Assembly (NCBI GenBank): GCA_013388565.1
Contig: JACAEZ010000188.1
Span: 1 to 6,632, forward strand
Direction: 5' to 3'
DNA from: Campylobacterales bacterium
GTDB taxonomy: Bacteria > Campylobacterota > Campylobacteria > Campylobacterales > JACAEZ01
DNA: 6,632 nucleotides
Made by a program: the position numbers and the translations under genes
Notes under the pieces: model-generated
Told to the model about the DNA's origin: nothing
The model's database searches: none
Seen by the model: only the letters and a program-made list of their open reading frames with translations
Part shown: positions 1 through 6,188 of the stretch, piece after piece
How positions within the stretch are numbered: position 1 is the first letter of the stretch
Layout: each line of letters begins with the position of its first letter

Positions 1-33
1 ATAATTAATTTTTCATATACTTCCACTTCATGA
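1..33 (+). CDS. 3' end of an unidentified upstream gene
   Basis: Only the last ten codons lie in the window, reading IINFSYTSTS and then TGA at 31-33. It is the only plus-strand frame without a stop before the next gene: the other two frames hit TAA within the first six bases. Its stop overlaps the TonB start codon as ATGA (30-33), a usual arrangement for translationally coupled genes, and the TonB gene has no ribosome binding site of its own. Ten residues are too few to name the product. An ExbB or ExbD protein is a common partner upstream of tonB, but nothing visible here tests that. Confidence 0.45.
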   Translation: MINFSYTSTS

Positions 34-800
34 AAAAAGTAGTAATTTTATCAATAATAGTATCTGTTTTGATACATCTAATCATACTAAATTATAAATT
101 CACTAAAGATAAATTTGAACCATCGAGTCAAAAAAAAAGTATAACTCTCAAAAATTTAGAGGTTAAAAAAGAAAAACCAGCAGAGAGTATAAAAACAAAT
201 TTTGAACATGAAAAAATTTTAGAACCTCAAAAAAAGCCAATAATAGAACCATCGCAACCTAAAATAGAGAAACAAAAACCTAAAATAGAGCCAAAAGAGA
301 GTAAAAAAGTAGAACATATTATTAAAAGTAGTGACAAAAATGTCTCTAAAATTGTCAAAACCCAAATAAAAGAGCAACCAAAAATATCAAAACAAGAGTT
401 TTCAATAAAAAATTTAAACTCAATGTTTGCTCCAATACAAAAAGAGACAAATGCAAACGATGGAAATATCTATAAAGAGCTTTATGAAGATGAGTTTGAT
501 ACATTTTCAAAAGAGCAAAAAGAGTTTATAAAAACAAATCTCTCTTCAATCGGTAGAATTACACAAAGGTATCTAAAATATCCAGAATTTGCTGGAAAAA
601 TGGGACAAGATGGAGTTAATGTGGTAGAATTTTATCTCTATCCAAATGGTGACATAACTGATTTAAAAGTTTTGACCAGCAGTGGATATAGATTGCTTGA
701 TAAAAATTCTATTGAAACAATAGAAATTGCATATAAAGATTATCCAAGACCACAGACAAAAACAAAAATTAGAATTTATGTACATTATAAAATTTATTAA
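30..800 (+). CDS. tonB: TonB-family energy transducer
   Basis: This 256-residue protein has the three-part layout of TonB, which carries proton-motive energy from an ExbB-ExbD motor in the inner membrane to outer-membrane receptors. Residues 4-20 form one membrane anchor with a short Lys-Lys cytoplasmic start. The anchor holds S12-x3-H16, matching the Ser/His pair of the E. coli TonB anchor. Residues about 30-125 are a Lys/Pro/Glu-rich periplasmic spacer, with a 12-bp DNA repeat (258-269 and 279-290) encoding a repeated PKIE. Residues about 184-256 are the TonB C-terminal domain: YPEFAGKMGQDGVNVVEFYL, a PNGDI turn, then SSGYRLLD. The start is inside the upstream stop (ATGA) with no Shine-Dalgarno sequence, so coupled translation is likely. 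DedA follows after 13 nt. It could instead be a TonB paralogue with a special receptor or envelope role. The family call is firm, the partner is unknown. Confidence 0.85.
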   Translation: MKKVVILSIIVSVLIHLIILNYKFTKDKFEPSSQKKSITLKNLEVKKEKPAESIKTNFEHEKILEPQKKPIIEPSQPKIEKQKPKIEPKESKKVEHIIKSSDKNVSKIVKTQIKEQPKISKQEFSIKNLNSMFAPIQKETNANDGNIYKELYEDEFDTFSKEQKEFIKTNLSSIGRITQRYLKYPEFAGKMGQDGVNVVEFYLYPNGDITDLKVLTSSGYRLLDKNSIETIEIAYKDYPRPQTKTKIRIYVHYKIY

Positions 801-813
801 AAAAGGATTTTCT

Positions 814-1383
814 ATGGAAGATATAATCACATCACTTTCAACTTATGGATATATAATACTATTTTTTTACTCATTTGGTGGAGGCTTTTTAGCTTTAGCT
901 GGAGCTGGAATGCTTAGCTCTATCGGTGAGATGAATATATACTTTTCTATATTGATTGCTGTGATTTCAAACTTCATGGGAGATAATTTACTCTTTTATC
1001 TTTCAAGATACAATAAAAAAGAGGTCTATCCATATCTAAAAAAACATCGAAGAAAATTGGCACTTTCACATTTGCTTATCAAAAAATATGACTCCATGAT
1101 AATTATTATAAAAAAGTTTATTTACGGAGCAAAAACATTAGTCCCAATTGCTATAGGACTTACAAAATATGATTTCAAAAAATTTATTGTTATAAATTTT
1201 ATAGCTTCGATTATATGGGGTGTTGTTGTAGGAGGATTGAGTTTTTATTTAGGCAAACCATTGATAGAGTTTATTGAAAATATATTTGAAAATAAAATAA
1301 TATCAATAACATTTATTATATTTATAATATTAATAGTTACATATTTTTTTAATAAAAGTGCAAAAAATAGTTCCAAAATGTAG
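814..1383 (+). CDS. DedA-family inner-membrane protein
   Basis: This is a 189-residue protein of the DedA/SNARE-associated family. These inner-membrane proteins are tied to envelope homeostasis, and some act as undecaprenyl-phosphate or phospholipid translocases. The frame is open from 727, but ATG 814 is preferred: AAGGA (803-807) lies 6 nt upstream, and the longer start would overlap the TonB gene and add a charged, non-family N terminus. Hydrophobic segments lie at about 12-36, 43-63, 109-118, 124-147 and 163-179. Family marks are G30-G32 with the IGEMN turn (37-41), SNFMGDNLLFYLSRY (52-66) and KKFIYGAKTLVPIAIGL (100-116) followed by FKKFIVINFIASIIWG. The two arginines essential in E. coli YqjA/YghB (spaced by six) appear as K101 and K107. 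The early conserved Glu is not evident. Probably co-transcribed with the TonB gene. Transport activity is inferred from family only. Confidence 0.85.
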   Translation: MEDIITSLSTYGYIILFFYSFGGGFLALAGAGMLSSIGEMNIYFSILIAVISNFMGDNLLFYLSRYNKKEVYPYLKKHRRKLALSHLLIKKYDSMIIIIKKFIYGAKTLVPIAIGLTKYDFKKFIVINFIASIIWGVVVGGLSFYLGKPLIEFIENIFENKIISITFIIFIILIVTYFFNKSAKNSSKM

Positions 1384-1456
1384 ATAAATATAAATTAATG
1401 TTCAAAATATTAATGTAAATATTTCATAAATTTTAAACACTTTTTTTGAAGGTAGG

Positions 1457-1837
1457 CTAAAATAGATTTGATGCAATAGTTTCTAAAGTTGATAAAAAAA
1501 GCTCCACATTTAATGGCTTTTGGAAATAGTATGTAATATTTATTTTTTCAAGTTGTTCTAACATCTCCTCTTCATTATTAGCAGAAATTATTATAACTAT
1601 TTTATCTGGATATAATTTAAGTATATTTTGAGAGAGTACTAAACCATTTATTTTAGGCATTTGAATATCTAAGCAAACTATATCAAAATCAATCGTTGAT
1701 AAAGTTTTAATAGCACTTAATGGATTATCAATAGTCACAACTTTTGCTACATCAAATGACAAAGCTTCCGTAAGTAGGCTATTTGAATACTCATCATCAT
1801 CAATTGAAACGATAACAAGTTCACTTAATTTTTTCAT
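1457..1837 (-). CDS. stand-alone CheY-like response regulator receiver protein
   Basis: This 126-residue protein is a single receiver (REC) domain with no output domain. The acidic pocket is D13-D14-D15, the phospho-acceptor is D57 in CLDIQMPKING, the switch Ser is S85 in IIISAN, and the conserved lysine is K107 in QKP. All residues needed for phosphorylation and Mg2+ binding are therefore present. The usual aromatic switch residue appears to be Tyr103 or Tyr104 (YYFQKP). Without an effector domain it must act by protein contact, as a phosphorelay step or CheY-like regulator. It is transcribed alone, convergent to the DedA gene and divergent from prs. No kinase lies beside it; the kinase fragment at the right end is about 4.5 kb away and no link is shown. 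The ATG has only a weak AT-rich leader and no clear Shine-Dalgarno sequence. Confidence 0.88.
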   Translation of the reverse strand: MKKLSELVIVSIDDDEYSNSLLTEALSFDVAKVVTIDNPLSAIKTLSTIDFDIVCLDIQMPKINGLVLSQNILKLYPDKIVIIISANNEEEMLEQLEKINITYYFQKPLNVELFLSTLETIASNLF

Positions 1838-1867
1838 AATAACAACTTATTTATTTATTTTTAAATT

Positions 1868-1898
1868 TTGCTATTTGTAAGAGAATATTGGTTATGAT
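1868..1898 (+). promoter_or_regulatory. candidate sigma-70 promoter for prs
   Basis: A TATGAT -10 box at 1893-1898 lies 31 nt before the prs start codon. TTGCTA at 1868-1873 is a possible -35, but the 19-bp spacing is long. Vegetative promoters in this phylum often lack a recognisable -35 and rely on AT-rich upstream DNA, which is present here. Such short matches are common in AT-rich sequence, so this is a candidate only. Confidence 0.3.
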
Positions 1899-1929
1899 TT
1901 TACAAAATTTTACATTTTAAGAGGATTAA

Positions 1930-2859
1930 ATGAGAGGATATAAAATATTCACTGGAAATGCTCATCCAGAGTTTGCTAAAGAGGTGGCTAAACATCTTGA
2001 TGTAAATTTGTCAAGAGCAACACTTGGAAGATTTAGTGACGGCGAAATAAGTGTACAACTTAGTGAAAGTGTTAGAGGTAGAGATGTATTTTTAATTCAA
2101 CCTACATCAAGTCCTGTAAATGATAATTTAATGGAACTACTTATCATGACAGATGCTTTAAAAAGAAGTTCTGCTGGAACTATCACTGCAGTGGTTCCAT
2201 ATTTTGGATATGCTAGACAAGATAGAAAAGCAGCACCTAGAGTGCCTATTACTGCAAAACTTATCGCAAATTTAATGGAAACTTCTGGAATTGATAGAGT
2301 TGTAACTATTGATTTACATGCTGGTCAAATTCAAGGTTTTTTTGATATTCCTGTTGATAATTTATATGGCTCAATAATCTTTATGGATTATGTAAAACAA
2401 AAAAATCTAACAAATCCAGTTATTGCAAGTCCTGATATTGGTGGTGTTGCAAGAGCTAGATATTTTGCTAGCAGACTTGGACTTGATATTGTTATTGTTG
2501 ATAAAAGAAGAGAAAAAGCAAATGAGAGTGAAGTTATGAACATCATTGGTGATGTAAATGGTAGAGATGTTATATTAATTGATGATATGATTGATACAGC
2601 TGGAACAATCGTAAAAGCGGCAAGTGTACTAAAAAAACATGGCGCTGGGTATGTAATGGCTTGTGCTACTCACCCAGTACTTAGTGGTCAAGCTTATGAT
2701 AGAATAGAAAATGGTGAATTAGATGAACTTGTAGTATCAAACTCTTTACCACTTCAAAGACAATCAAATAAAATAACTGTTTTATCAGTTGCACCACTTT
2801 TTGCAGAGGTTATTAGAAGAGTCTATCACAATGAGAGTGTAAACGGTCTATTTTCATAA
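1930..2859 (+). CDS. prs: ribose-phosphate pyrophosphokinase (PRPP synthetase)
   Basis: The enzyme moves pyrophosphate from ATP to ribose 5-phosphate, making PRPP for purine, pyrimidine, NAD, histidine and tryptophan synthesis. At 309 residues it has the normal class I bacterial length. Visible motifs are FSDGEISVQ (35-43), the ATP-site segment YFGYARQDRK (91-100), TIDLHAGQIQGFF (126-138) with catalytic H130, the flexible loop VDKRREK (190-196) with the catalytic K192/R194 pair, and the PRPP loop DDMIDTAGT (218-226). A strong AAGAGGA site (1919-1925) precedes ATG 1930 by 4 nt. It has its own upstream gap, divergent from the response regulator, and a perfect hairpin just after the stop. It looks like a single-gene or promoter-proximal transcription unit in the cytosolic nucleotide pathway. 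No key residue is missing. Confidence 0.98.
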   Translation: MRGYKIFTGNAHPEFAKEVAKHLDVNLSRATLGRFSDGEISVQLSESVRGRDVFLIQPTSSPVNDNLMELLIMTDALKRSSAGTITAVVPYFGYARQDRKAAPRVPITAKLIANLMETSGIDRVVTIDLHAGQIQGFFDIPVDNLYGSIIFMDYVKQKNLTNPVIASPDIGGVARARYFASRLGLDIVIVDKRREKANESEVMNIIGDVNGRDVILIDDMIDTAGTIVKAASVLKKHGAGYVMACATHPVLSGQAYDRIENGELDELVVSNSLPLQRQSNKITVLSVAPLFAEVIRRVYHNESVNGLFS

Positions 2860-2863
2860 CAAC

Positions 2864-2886
2864 TAAATGTGGTTTTTCCACATTTA
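2864..2886 (+). terminator. perfect 9-bp hairpin after prs, possible terminator
   Basis: TAAATGTGG (2864-2872), a TTTTT loop (2873-2877) and CCACATTTA (2878-2886) form a perfect stem five bases after the prs stop codon. The position suggests a transcript end or mRNA 3' stabiliser. No T-run follows on either strand (the plus strand continues AAAAACTTC), so it is not a textbook intrinsic terminator and the next gene may be reached by read-through. Confidence 0.4.
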
Positions 2887-2943
2887 AAAAACTTCAAATT
2901 TTCTACAAAAATCTTTCAAATAAATATTAAAAGGTAGTTTTTT

Positions 2944-4242
2944 ATGTATGAACCTTATGAAAACTTAAAAAAATTGTACAATTTAAAACTAGCACCAAAC
3001 TCTCCTGATACAGATAAATTTGTTGAAATAGCAAAACAGATATTACCATTTAAACTACATGAATTTGATAGTGGTTTAGAGTTTAATGGTTGGGTAGTAC
3101 CATATTCATGGAGTGTAAAAAAAGCTTTGATAAAAAAAGATGGAGTGACTATTTATGATGGTTTACACCATCCACTTGCTGTTATTGGCTATTCGCAAAG
3201 TTTTATTGGAAAAATATCTTTAAGTGAGTTAAAAAAGCATATTTGGACACACCCTACATTAGATGATGCTTTGGTTTATCATTGTGATTTATTTTACAAA
3301 GTTGGCAAACAAGAGTGGGGATTTACCATGTCTAAAAATATGTTAAACTCACTTTTAGATGGAGAGTATGAGATAGAACTTGAGTGTAGTTTTGAACAAA
3401 ACAGCTTAAAAGTTTTAGAGTTTGACATTAAAGGTGAGATTGATGAATATATTATTTTAAATGCTCACAACTGCCATGCACAACAAGCAAACGATGATAT
3501 AAGCGGTGTTGTTGTCGGCATTGAAATCATGAAAAGACTAATGCAAACAAAAAATAGATATAGCTATAAGCTAATTATTGCACCAGAACACTTTGGAACA
3601 ATATTTTATTTAGCCTCATTGGAGTTAAGTGAAATAAAAAAATTTAAACATGCTATGTTTTTAGAATCTTTAGGGAATGATAAACATATAGGTTTACAAC
3701 TTAGCTTTTTAGGAAATAAAGAGATAGATATTGCATCAATAAACTATATTTCTAATAATTTCAACCCTCATGAAATAAAACCATTTAGGCAAATAATAGG
3801 AAATGATGAAACCGTATGGGAAGCAGCAGGTTATGAAATACCATGTATTAGTCTTTCAAGACACCCCTTTAGAGAGTATCATAGCAGTTTTGACAACATT
3901 GATATTATTAGCATTGATAGATTAAAAGAGTCTGTAAAAATAGTTGAAGATATTATAAAAATATTAGAGACAAATAGAAAAATGAAAAGAAAATTTAACG
4001 GACTTATCGCATTAAGTAATCCAAAATATAATCTATATATTGCCCCTGGAAGTGACCCAACAGGCGGAATTGGCGGAGTAAAAGTTGATAAAAAATTTAA
4101 CTATCTAATGGATTGTATTATTAGATACTTTGATGAAAATATGACAATTTTAGATATTGCGACAAAACATGAAATGGATTATTTTAGTGTATATGAATAT
4201 GTAAAGATGTTTGAAGAAAAAGAGTTGATAGAGTTTGTTTAA
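2944..4242 (+). CDS. DUF4910-type protein: M28-like aminopeptidase core plus C-terminal winged helix
   Basis: This 432-residue protein resembles the DUF4910/DUF2172 family (aminopeptidase-like proteins, COG4310-type), often annotated with polysaccharide or surface-glycan loci. The core carries candidate zinc ligands in family order: H175 and H178 in NAHNCHAQQANDDISG with D184, E215 in APEHFG, D288 in GNDET and H313 in REYHSSFDN. An inserted DUF2172-like segment occupies about residues 65-155 (HHPLAVIGYSQSF, THPTLDDALVYHCDLFY). Residues about 380-432 look like a winged helix (ILDIATKHEMDYFSVYEYVK, then a short wing). There is no signal peptide or membrane segment, so it is probably cytosolic. 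AAAAGG (2929-2934) lies 9 nt before ATG 2944. The gene sits between prs and a repeat-rich gap, with no glycan genes in view. Whether it cleaves a peptide, deacylates a sugar or is catalytic at all is unknown. Confidence 0.78.
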   Translation: MYEPYENLKKLYNLKLAPNSPDTDKFVEIAKQILPFKLHEFDSGLEFNGWVVPYSWSVKKALIKKDGVTIYDGLHHPLAVIGYSQSFIGKISLSELKKHIWTHPTLDDALVYHCDLFYKVGKQEWGFTMSKNMLNSLLDGEYEIELECSFEQNSLKVLEFDIKGEIDEYIILNAHNCHAQQANDDISGVVVGIEIMKRLMQTKNRYSYKLIIAPEHFGTIFYLASLELSEIKKFKHAMFLESLGNDKHIGLQLSFLGNKEIDIASINYISNNFNPHEIKPFRQIIGNDETVWEAAGYEIPCISLSRHPFREYHSSFDNIDIISIDRLKESVKIVEDIIKILETNRKMKRKFNGLIALSNPKYNLYIAPGSDPTGGIGGVKVDKKFNYLMDCIIRYFDENMTILDIATKHEMDYFSVYEYVKMFEEKELIEFV

Positions 4243-4328
4243 ATGGCAAAAATAGATTGTTTTGTTTATGTTTTTATGATTAAATTTTATGTTATCACTC
4301 CCCTAATTAAATACACAAAATAGAATAC

Positions 4329-4334
4329 TATAAT
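4329..4334 (+). promoter_or_regulatory. isolated TATAAT -10-like box before a hairpin
   Basis: A perfect TATAAT lies 11 nt upstream of the hairpin at 4346-4376, with no convincing -35 box. A start near 4341 would produce an RNA that begins at the hairpin and runs into the inverted-repeat element. No gene on this strand follows. Chance occurrence in AT-rich DNA is quite possible. Confidence 0.2.
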
Positions 4335-4345
4335 ATCTTTATGGA

Positions 4346-4376
4346 AATGGTGTTGGAGATGCACTTCAACACCATT
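4346..4376. repeat. 13-bp-stem hairpin (AATGGTGTTG palindrome)
   Basis: AATGGTGTTGGAG (4346-4358), loop ATGCA (4359-4363) and CTTCAACACCATT (4364-4376) fold into a 13-bp stem with one G-T wobble. The first arm recurs exactly at 4507-4519. No T-run follows on either strand, so it is not a standard terminator, although it lies between two converging transcripts (the DUF4910 gene and flgG) and could still limit read-through. It reads as the left boundary of the repeat element described next. Confidence 0.6.
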
Positions 4377-4519
4377 AAGTTAAGCTATTTACTACGATTT
4401 TTTGTAGATTGTTTCACTTCGTTCGCTAAATCTATAAAATCGTCATTGCGAGGAAGGCTAGGCTGACAAAGCAATCTATTAAAAGAGTACAATTTGTTCT
4501 TAAGTTAATGGTGTTGGAG
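4364..4519. repeat. 156-bp segment with 21-bp terminal inverted repeats (MITE-like)
   Basis: The left arm 4364-4384 (begins CTTCAACACCATTAAG) and the right arm 4499-4519 (ends TTAATGGTGTTGGAG) are inverted copies matching at 19 of 21 positions. Between them are nested palindromes: ACGATTTT (4394-4401) with AAAATCGT (4436-4443), enclosing TAGATT (4405-4410) with AATCTA (4429-4434). A competing pairing joins TAGATTG (4405-4411) with CAATCTA (4472-4478). There is no reading frame for a transposase, so any movement would need help in trans. No clean target duplication is visible, although AATGGTGTTGGAG stands on both sides as a direct repeat (4346-4358 and 4507-4519). Number of copies elsewhere in the genome cannot be judged from here. 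Confidence 0.5.
4441..4478. repeat. GTCATTGCGAGG...AAGCAATCTA intergenic repeat unit
   Basis: This 38-bp stretch starts CGTCATTGCGAGGAAGG and ends GACAAAGCAATCTA. It resembles, from memory, an intergenic repeat with the ends GTCATTGCGAG and GAAGCAATC found in many unrelated bacteria. The inverted neighbour at 4405-4426 reads, on the minus strand, GCGAACGAAGTGAAACAATC, which looks like a second, degraded half in the opposite orientation. Its local base composition is visibly richer in G and C than the flanking DNA, which supports a separate origin. The function is unknown. Confidence 0.5.
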
Positions 4520-4532
4520 GTAGCATTAATTT

Positions 4533-5321
4533 TTACCTTTTCAATCCATTTACGGTTTGTAGCATAGAATCTGCTGTTTGTATAGCTTTTGAGTTTGCTT
4601 CATAAGCTCTTTGACCAGTTATTAAATCTGTCATCTCTTCAACAAGTTGAACATTACTCATCTCTAAAAACCCTTGTCTTATCTGTCCTAGTCCGTTGAG
4701 TCCTGGTGTTCCAGGGATTGGGTCGCCTGATGCTGAAGTATTTTTGTATAGATTATCTCCAAGTCCATGAAGACCTGCTGGATTTATGAAATTTACTATT
4801 TCTAACTGTCCAATTTGAGCTGCTTCTGTTTGTCCTGCTTGTAAAACTGATACTATTCCATCATGACCTACTGAAATTTGTGTTGCATCTTGAGGAATTA
4901 CAATCTCTGGCAATACTCTATATCCATCACTATTTACCAAATTCCCTTCATTATCTTTTTTAAAAACCCCATTTCTAGTATATGATATTGTTCCATCTGG
5001 CATCTGTATTTGAAAAAATCCATCACCAGTAATAGCCATATCTAAATTATTTCCTGTCTCTTTAAAGTTTCCTTGAGTAAATATTCTACCTATTGCTGTA
5101 GGTCTAACACCAAGCCCCACTTCAACACCAGTTGGACTCATAGTCGTTGAACTTGTAGCAGTTCCAGCATACTCCATTGTTTGATACATCAAATCTGCAA
5201 AATCTGCTCTTTGTTTTTTGTATCCAACAGTATTTACATTTGCTATATTATTTGATGTTGTATCTATTTGAAGTTGTTGTGCAACCATCCCTGTAGCTGC
5301 ACTATATAAAGCTCTCATCAT
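4533..5321 (-). CDS. flgG: flagellar distal rod protein FlgG
   Basis: FlgG forms the distal part of the flagellar axial rod, the drive shaft through the periplasm. It is exported by the flagellar type III apparatus without a cleaved signal. The 262-residue length is normal. The N-terminal helix region includes NNIANVNTVGYKK (24-36), the rod/hook family signature. A FlgG-specific stretch at about 49-74 (SPTGVEVGLGVRP at its end) is the segment that stiffens the rod in Salmonella. The central region has FKETGNNLDMAITGDGFFQI and the C-terminal helix has SNVQLVEEMTDLITGQRAYE (222-241). Two ATG codons stand in tandem (5321 and 5318). AAGGA (5329-5333) lies 7 nt before the first, so the MM start is chosen. 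It follows flgF/flgG2 by 15 nt and should share its sigma-54 promoter. The gene ends just before the inverted-repeat element. Confidence 0.97.
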   Translation of the reverse strand: MMRALYSAATGMVAQQLQIDTTSNNIANVNTVGYKKQRADFADLMYQTMEYAGTATSSTTMSPTGVEVGLGVRPTAIGRIFTQGNFKETGNNLDMAITGDGFFQIQMPDGTISYTRNGVFKKDNEGNLVNSDGYRVLPEIVIPQDATQISVGHDGIVSVLQAGQTEAAQIGQLEIVNFINPAGLHGLGDNLYKNTSASGDPIPGTPGLNGLGQIRQGFLEMSNVQLVEEMTDLITGQRAYEANSKAIQTADSMLQTVNGLKR

Positions 5322-5336
5322 GCCTTTTTCCTTTTA

Positions 5337-6137
5337 TTAAGCTTTTACTGTAGATAATCTTGTTATTGCTTCTCTGTTTAAATCGTCTTGATGTGTATTC
5401 ATAACTCTTTGATACATCTCAACTAATCTATTTGCTTCTATCAAAGCGGTCATTTCACGAACAGCATTTACATTGCTTTTTTCCAATGTTTTATGCTTTA
5501 CACTTCCACTATCAAGTATAGGTATTATATCATTTTCATTTGCTACAAACATATTATCGCCAACATTTTTAAGCTCTTTAACTCTATGGCTTGTAACTGT
5601 CATGAGTTGTTTTACCAACTCTTCACTTTGATAGATATTTCCATCTTTATCAGCACTATAATTACCATTTGAATCTAATTTTATATAACCTTTATTTTGA
5701 TAATAGTCACTTGGCAAAACTGGGTCACCATCTTTTGTAGTTAAAATACCTTCGCTATTTAACTGAAAAGAGCCATCTCTTGTAAGTCTAACACCAGCTG
5801 GAGTCTCTATCATGAAAAACAAATCATCTCTAGCAAGAGCAAAATCAAATGTATTTCCTGTAACCATCATAGGTCCAAGCTCTAAACTTCTAAACTCTTC
5901 AACGATATGTGGAACTTTATTTATAGACCTATTTACAAAATCAGCAGCATCTCTAGTATGGTTTCTAAGCGGAAGTTCATCTCTATACTCTTGAAAAACT
6001 TTTGCAAAATCACCAATTACAACATCTTGATGTTTAAATCCATTTGTATTCACATTTGCCAAATTATTGGCAATCATGTCAAGTCTGTTAAATTGTGTAA
6101 CCATACCACCAGTGGCTGTATAATATCCAGATTGCAT
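5337..6137 (-). CDS. flgF: flagellar proximal rod protein, FlgF/FlgG2 type
   Basis: This 266-residue protein belongs to the flagellar rod/hook family and occupies the flgF place directly before flgG. It resembles the Campylobacter protein called FlgG2. The N terminus has NNLANVNTNGFK (24-35), the family signature in its discontinuous amphipathic helix. The middle has NTFDFALARDDLFFMIETP and LTRDGSFQLN, the usual beta core. The C terminus has SNVNAVREMTALIEANRLVE (221-240), which pairs with the N-terminal helix in the assembled rod. It lacks the FlgG-specific stretch and instead has a divergent RNHTRDAADFVNRS region (58-71), as in FlgF-like proteins. AAGGA (6144-6148) lies 6 nt before ATG 6137. 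A sigma-54 promoter is about 35 nt upstream. Family membership is certain. FlgF versus FlgG2 naming is a convention. Confidence 0.92.
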   Translation of the reverse strand: MQSGYYTATGGMVTQFNRLDMIANNLANVNTNGFKHQDVVIGDFAKVFQEYRDELPLRNHTRDAADFVNRSINKVPHIVEEFRSLELGPMMVTGNTFDFALARDDLFFMIETPAGVRLTRDGSFQLNSEGILTTKDGDPVLPSDYYQNKGYIKLDSNGNYSADKDGNIYQSEELVKQLMTVTSHRVKELKNVGDNMFVANENDIIPILDSGSVKHKTLEKSNVNAVREMTALIEANRLVEMYQRVMNTHQDDLNREAITRLSTVKA

Positions 6138-6170
6138 TTTTCATCCTTGAAAAATTTAATAAAATAAGTT

Positions 6171-6188
6171 AAAGCAATTTTTATTCCA
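6171..6188 (-). promoter_or_regulatory. sigma-54 (RpoN) promoter for flgF-flgG
   Basis: On the minus strand the sequence TGGAATAAAAATTGCTTT has GG at 6187-6186 and GC at 6175-6174, exactly 10 bp apart. This is the defining -24/-12 spacing, with the TTGCTT form usual for Campylobacter and Helicobacter RpoN sites. The predicted start is near 6163, giving a leader of about 25 nt to the flgF ATG. In this phylum, rod and hook genes are commonly transcribed by RpoN with the FlgR/FlgS pair, which supports the call. A run of T lies directly upstream of the GG, after the tRNA gene. No activator site could be recognised. Confidence 0.85.

Noticed and set aside
727..813. Longer DedA start within the TonB gene
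   Set aside because: The extension overlaps the TonB C-terminal codons, has no ribosome binding site and adds charged residues foreign to the family. ATG 814 has AAGGA at a good distance.
1404..1447. AT-only hairpin (AAATATT/AATATTT) followed later by seven T as a DedA terminator
   Set aside because: The 7-bp stem has no G-C pair and the T-run begins 16 nt after the stem, so it would be expected by chance in such AT-rich DNA.
1845..1880. TTACAA-N17-TAAATA promoter for the response regulator
   Set aside because: The predicted start would leave a leader of only a few bases, and the -10 lies in a simple TTTA repeat where such matches are common.
4346..4519. CRISPR array
   Set aside because: Only two direct copies of the 13-bp motif occur, separated by about 150 bp with internal palindromes and no regular spacer units.
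5812..6167. Plus-strand open frames opposite flgF
   Set aside because: They are antisense to a well-supported flagellar gene, lack family features and start signals, and overlap each other.
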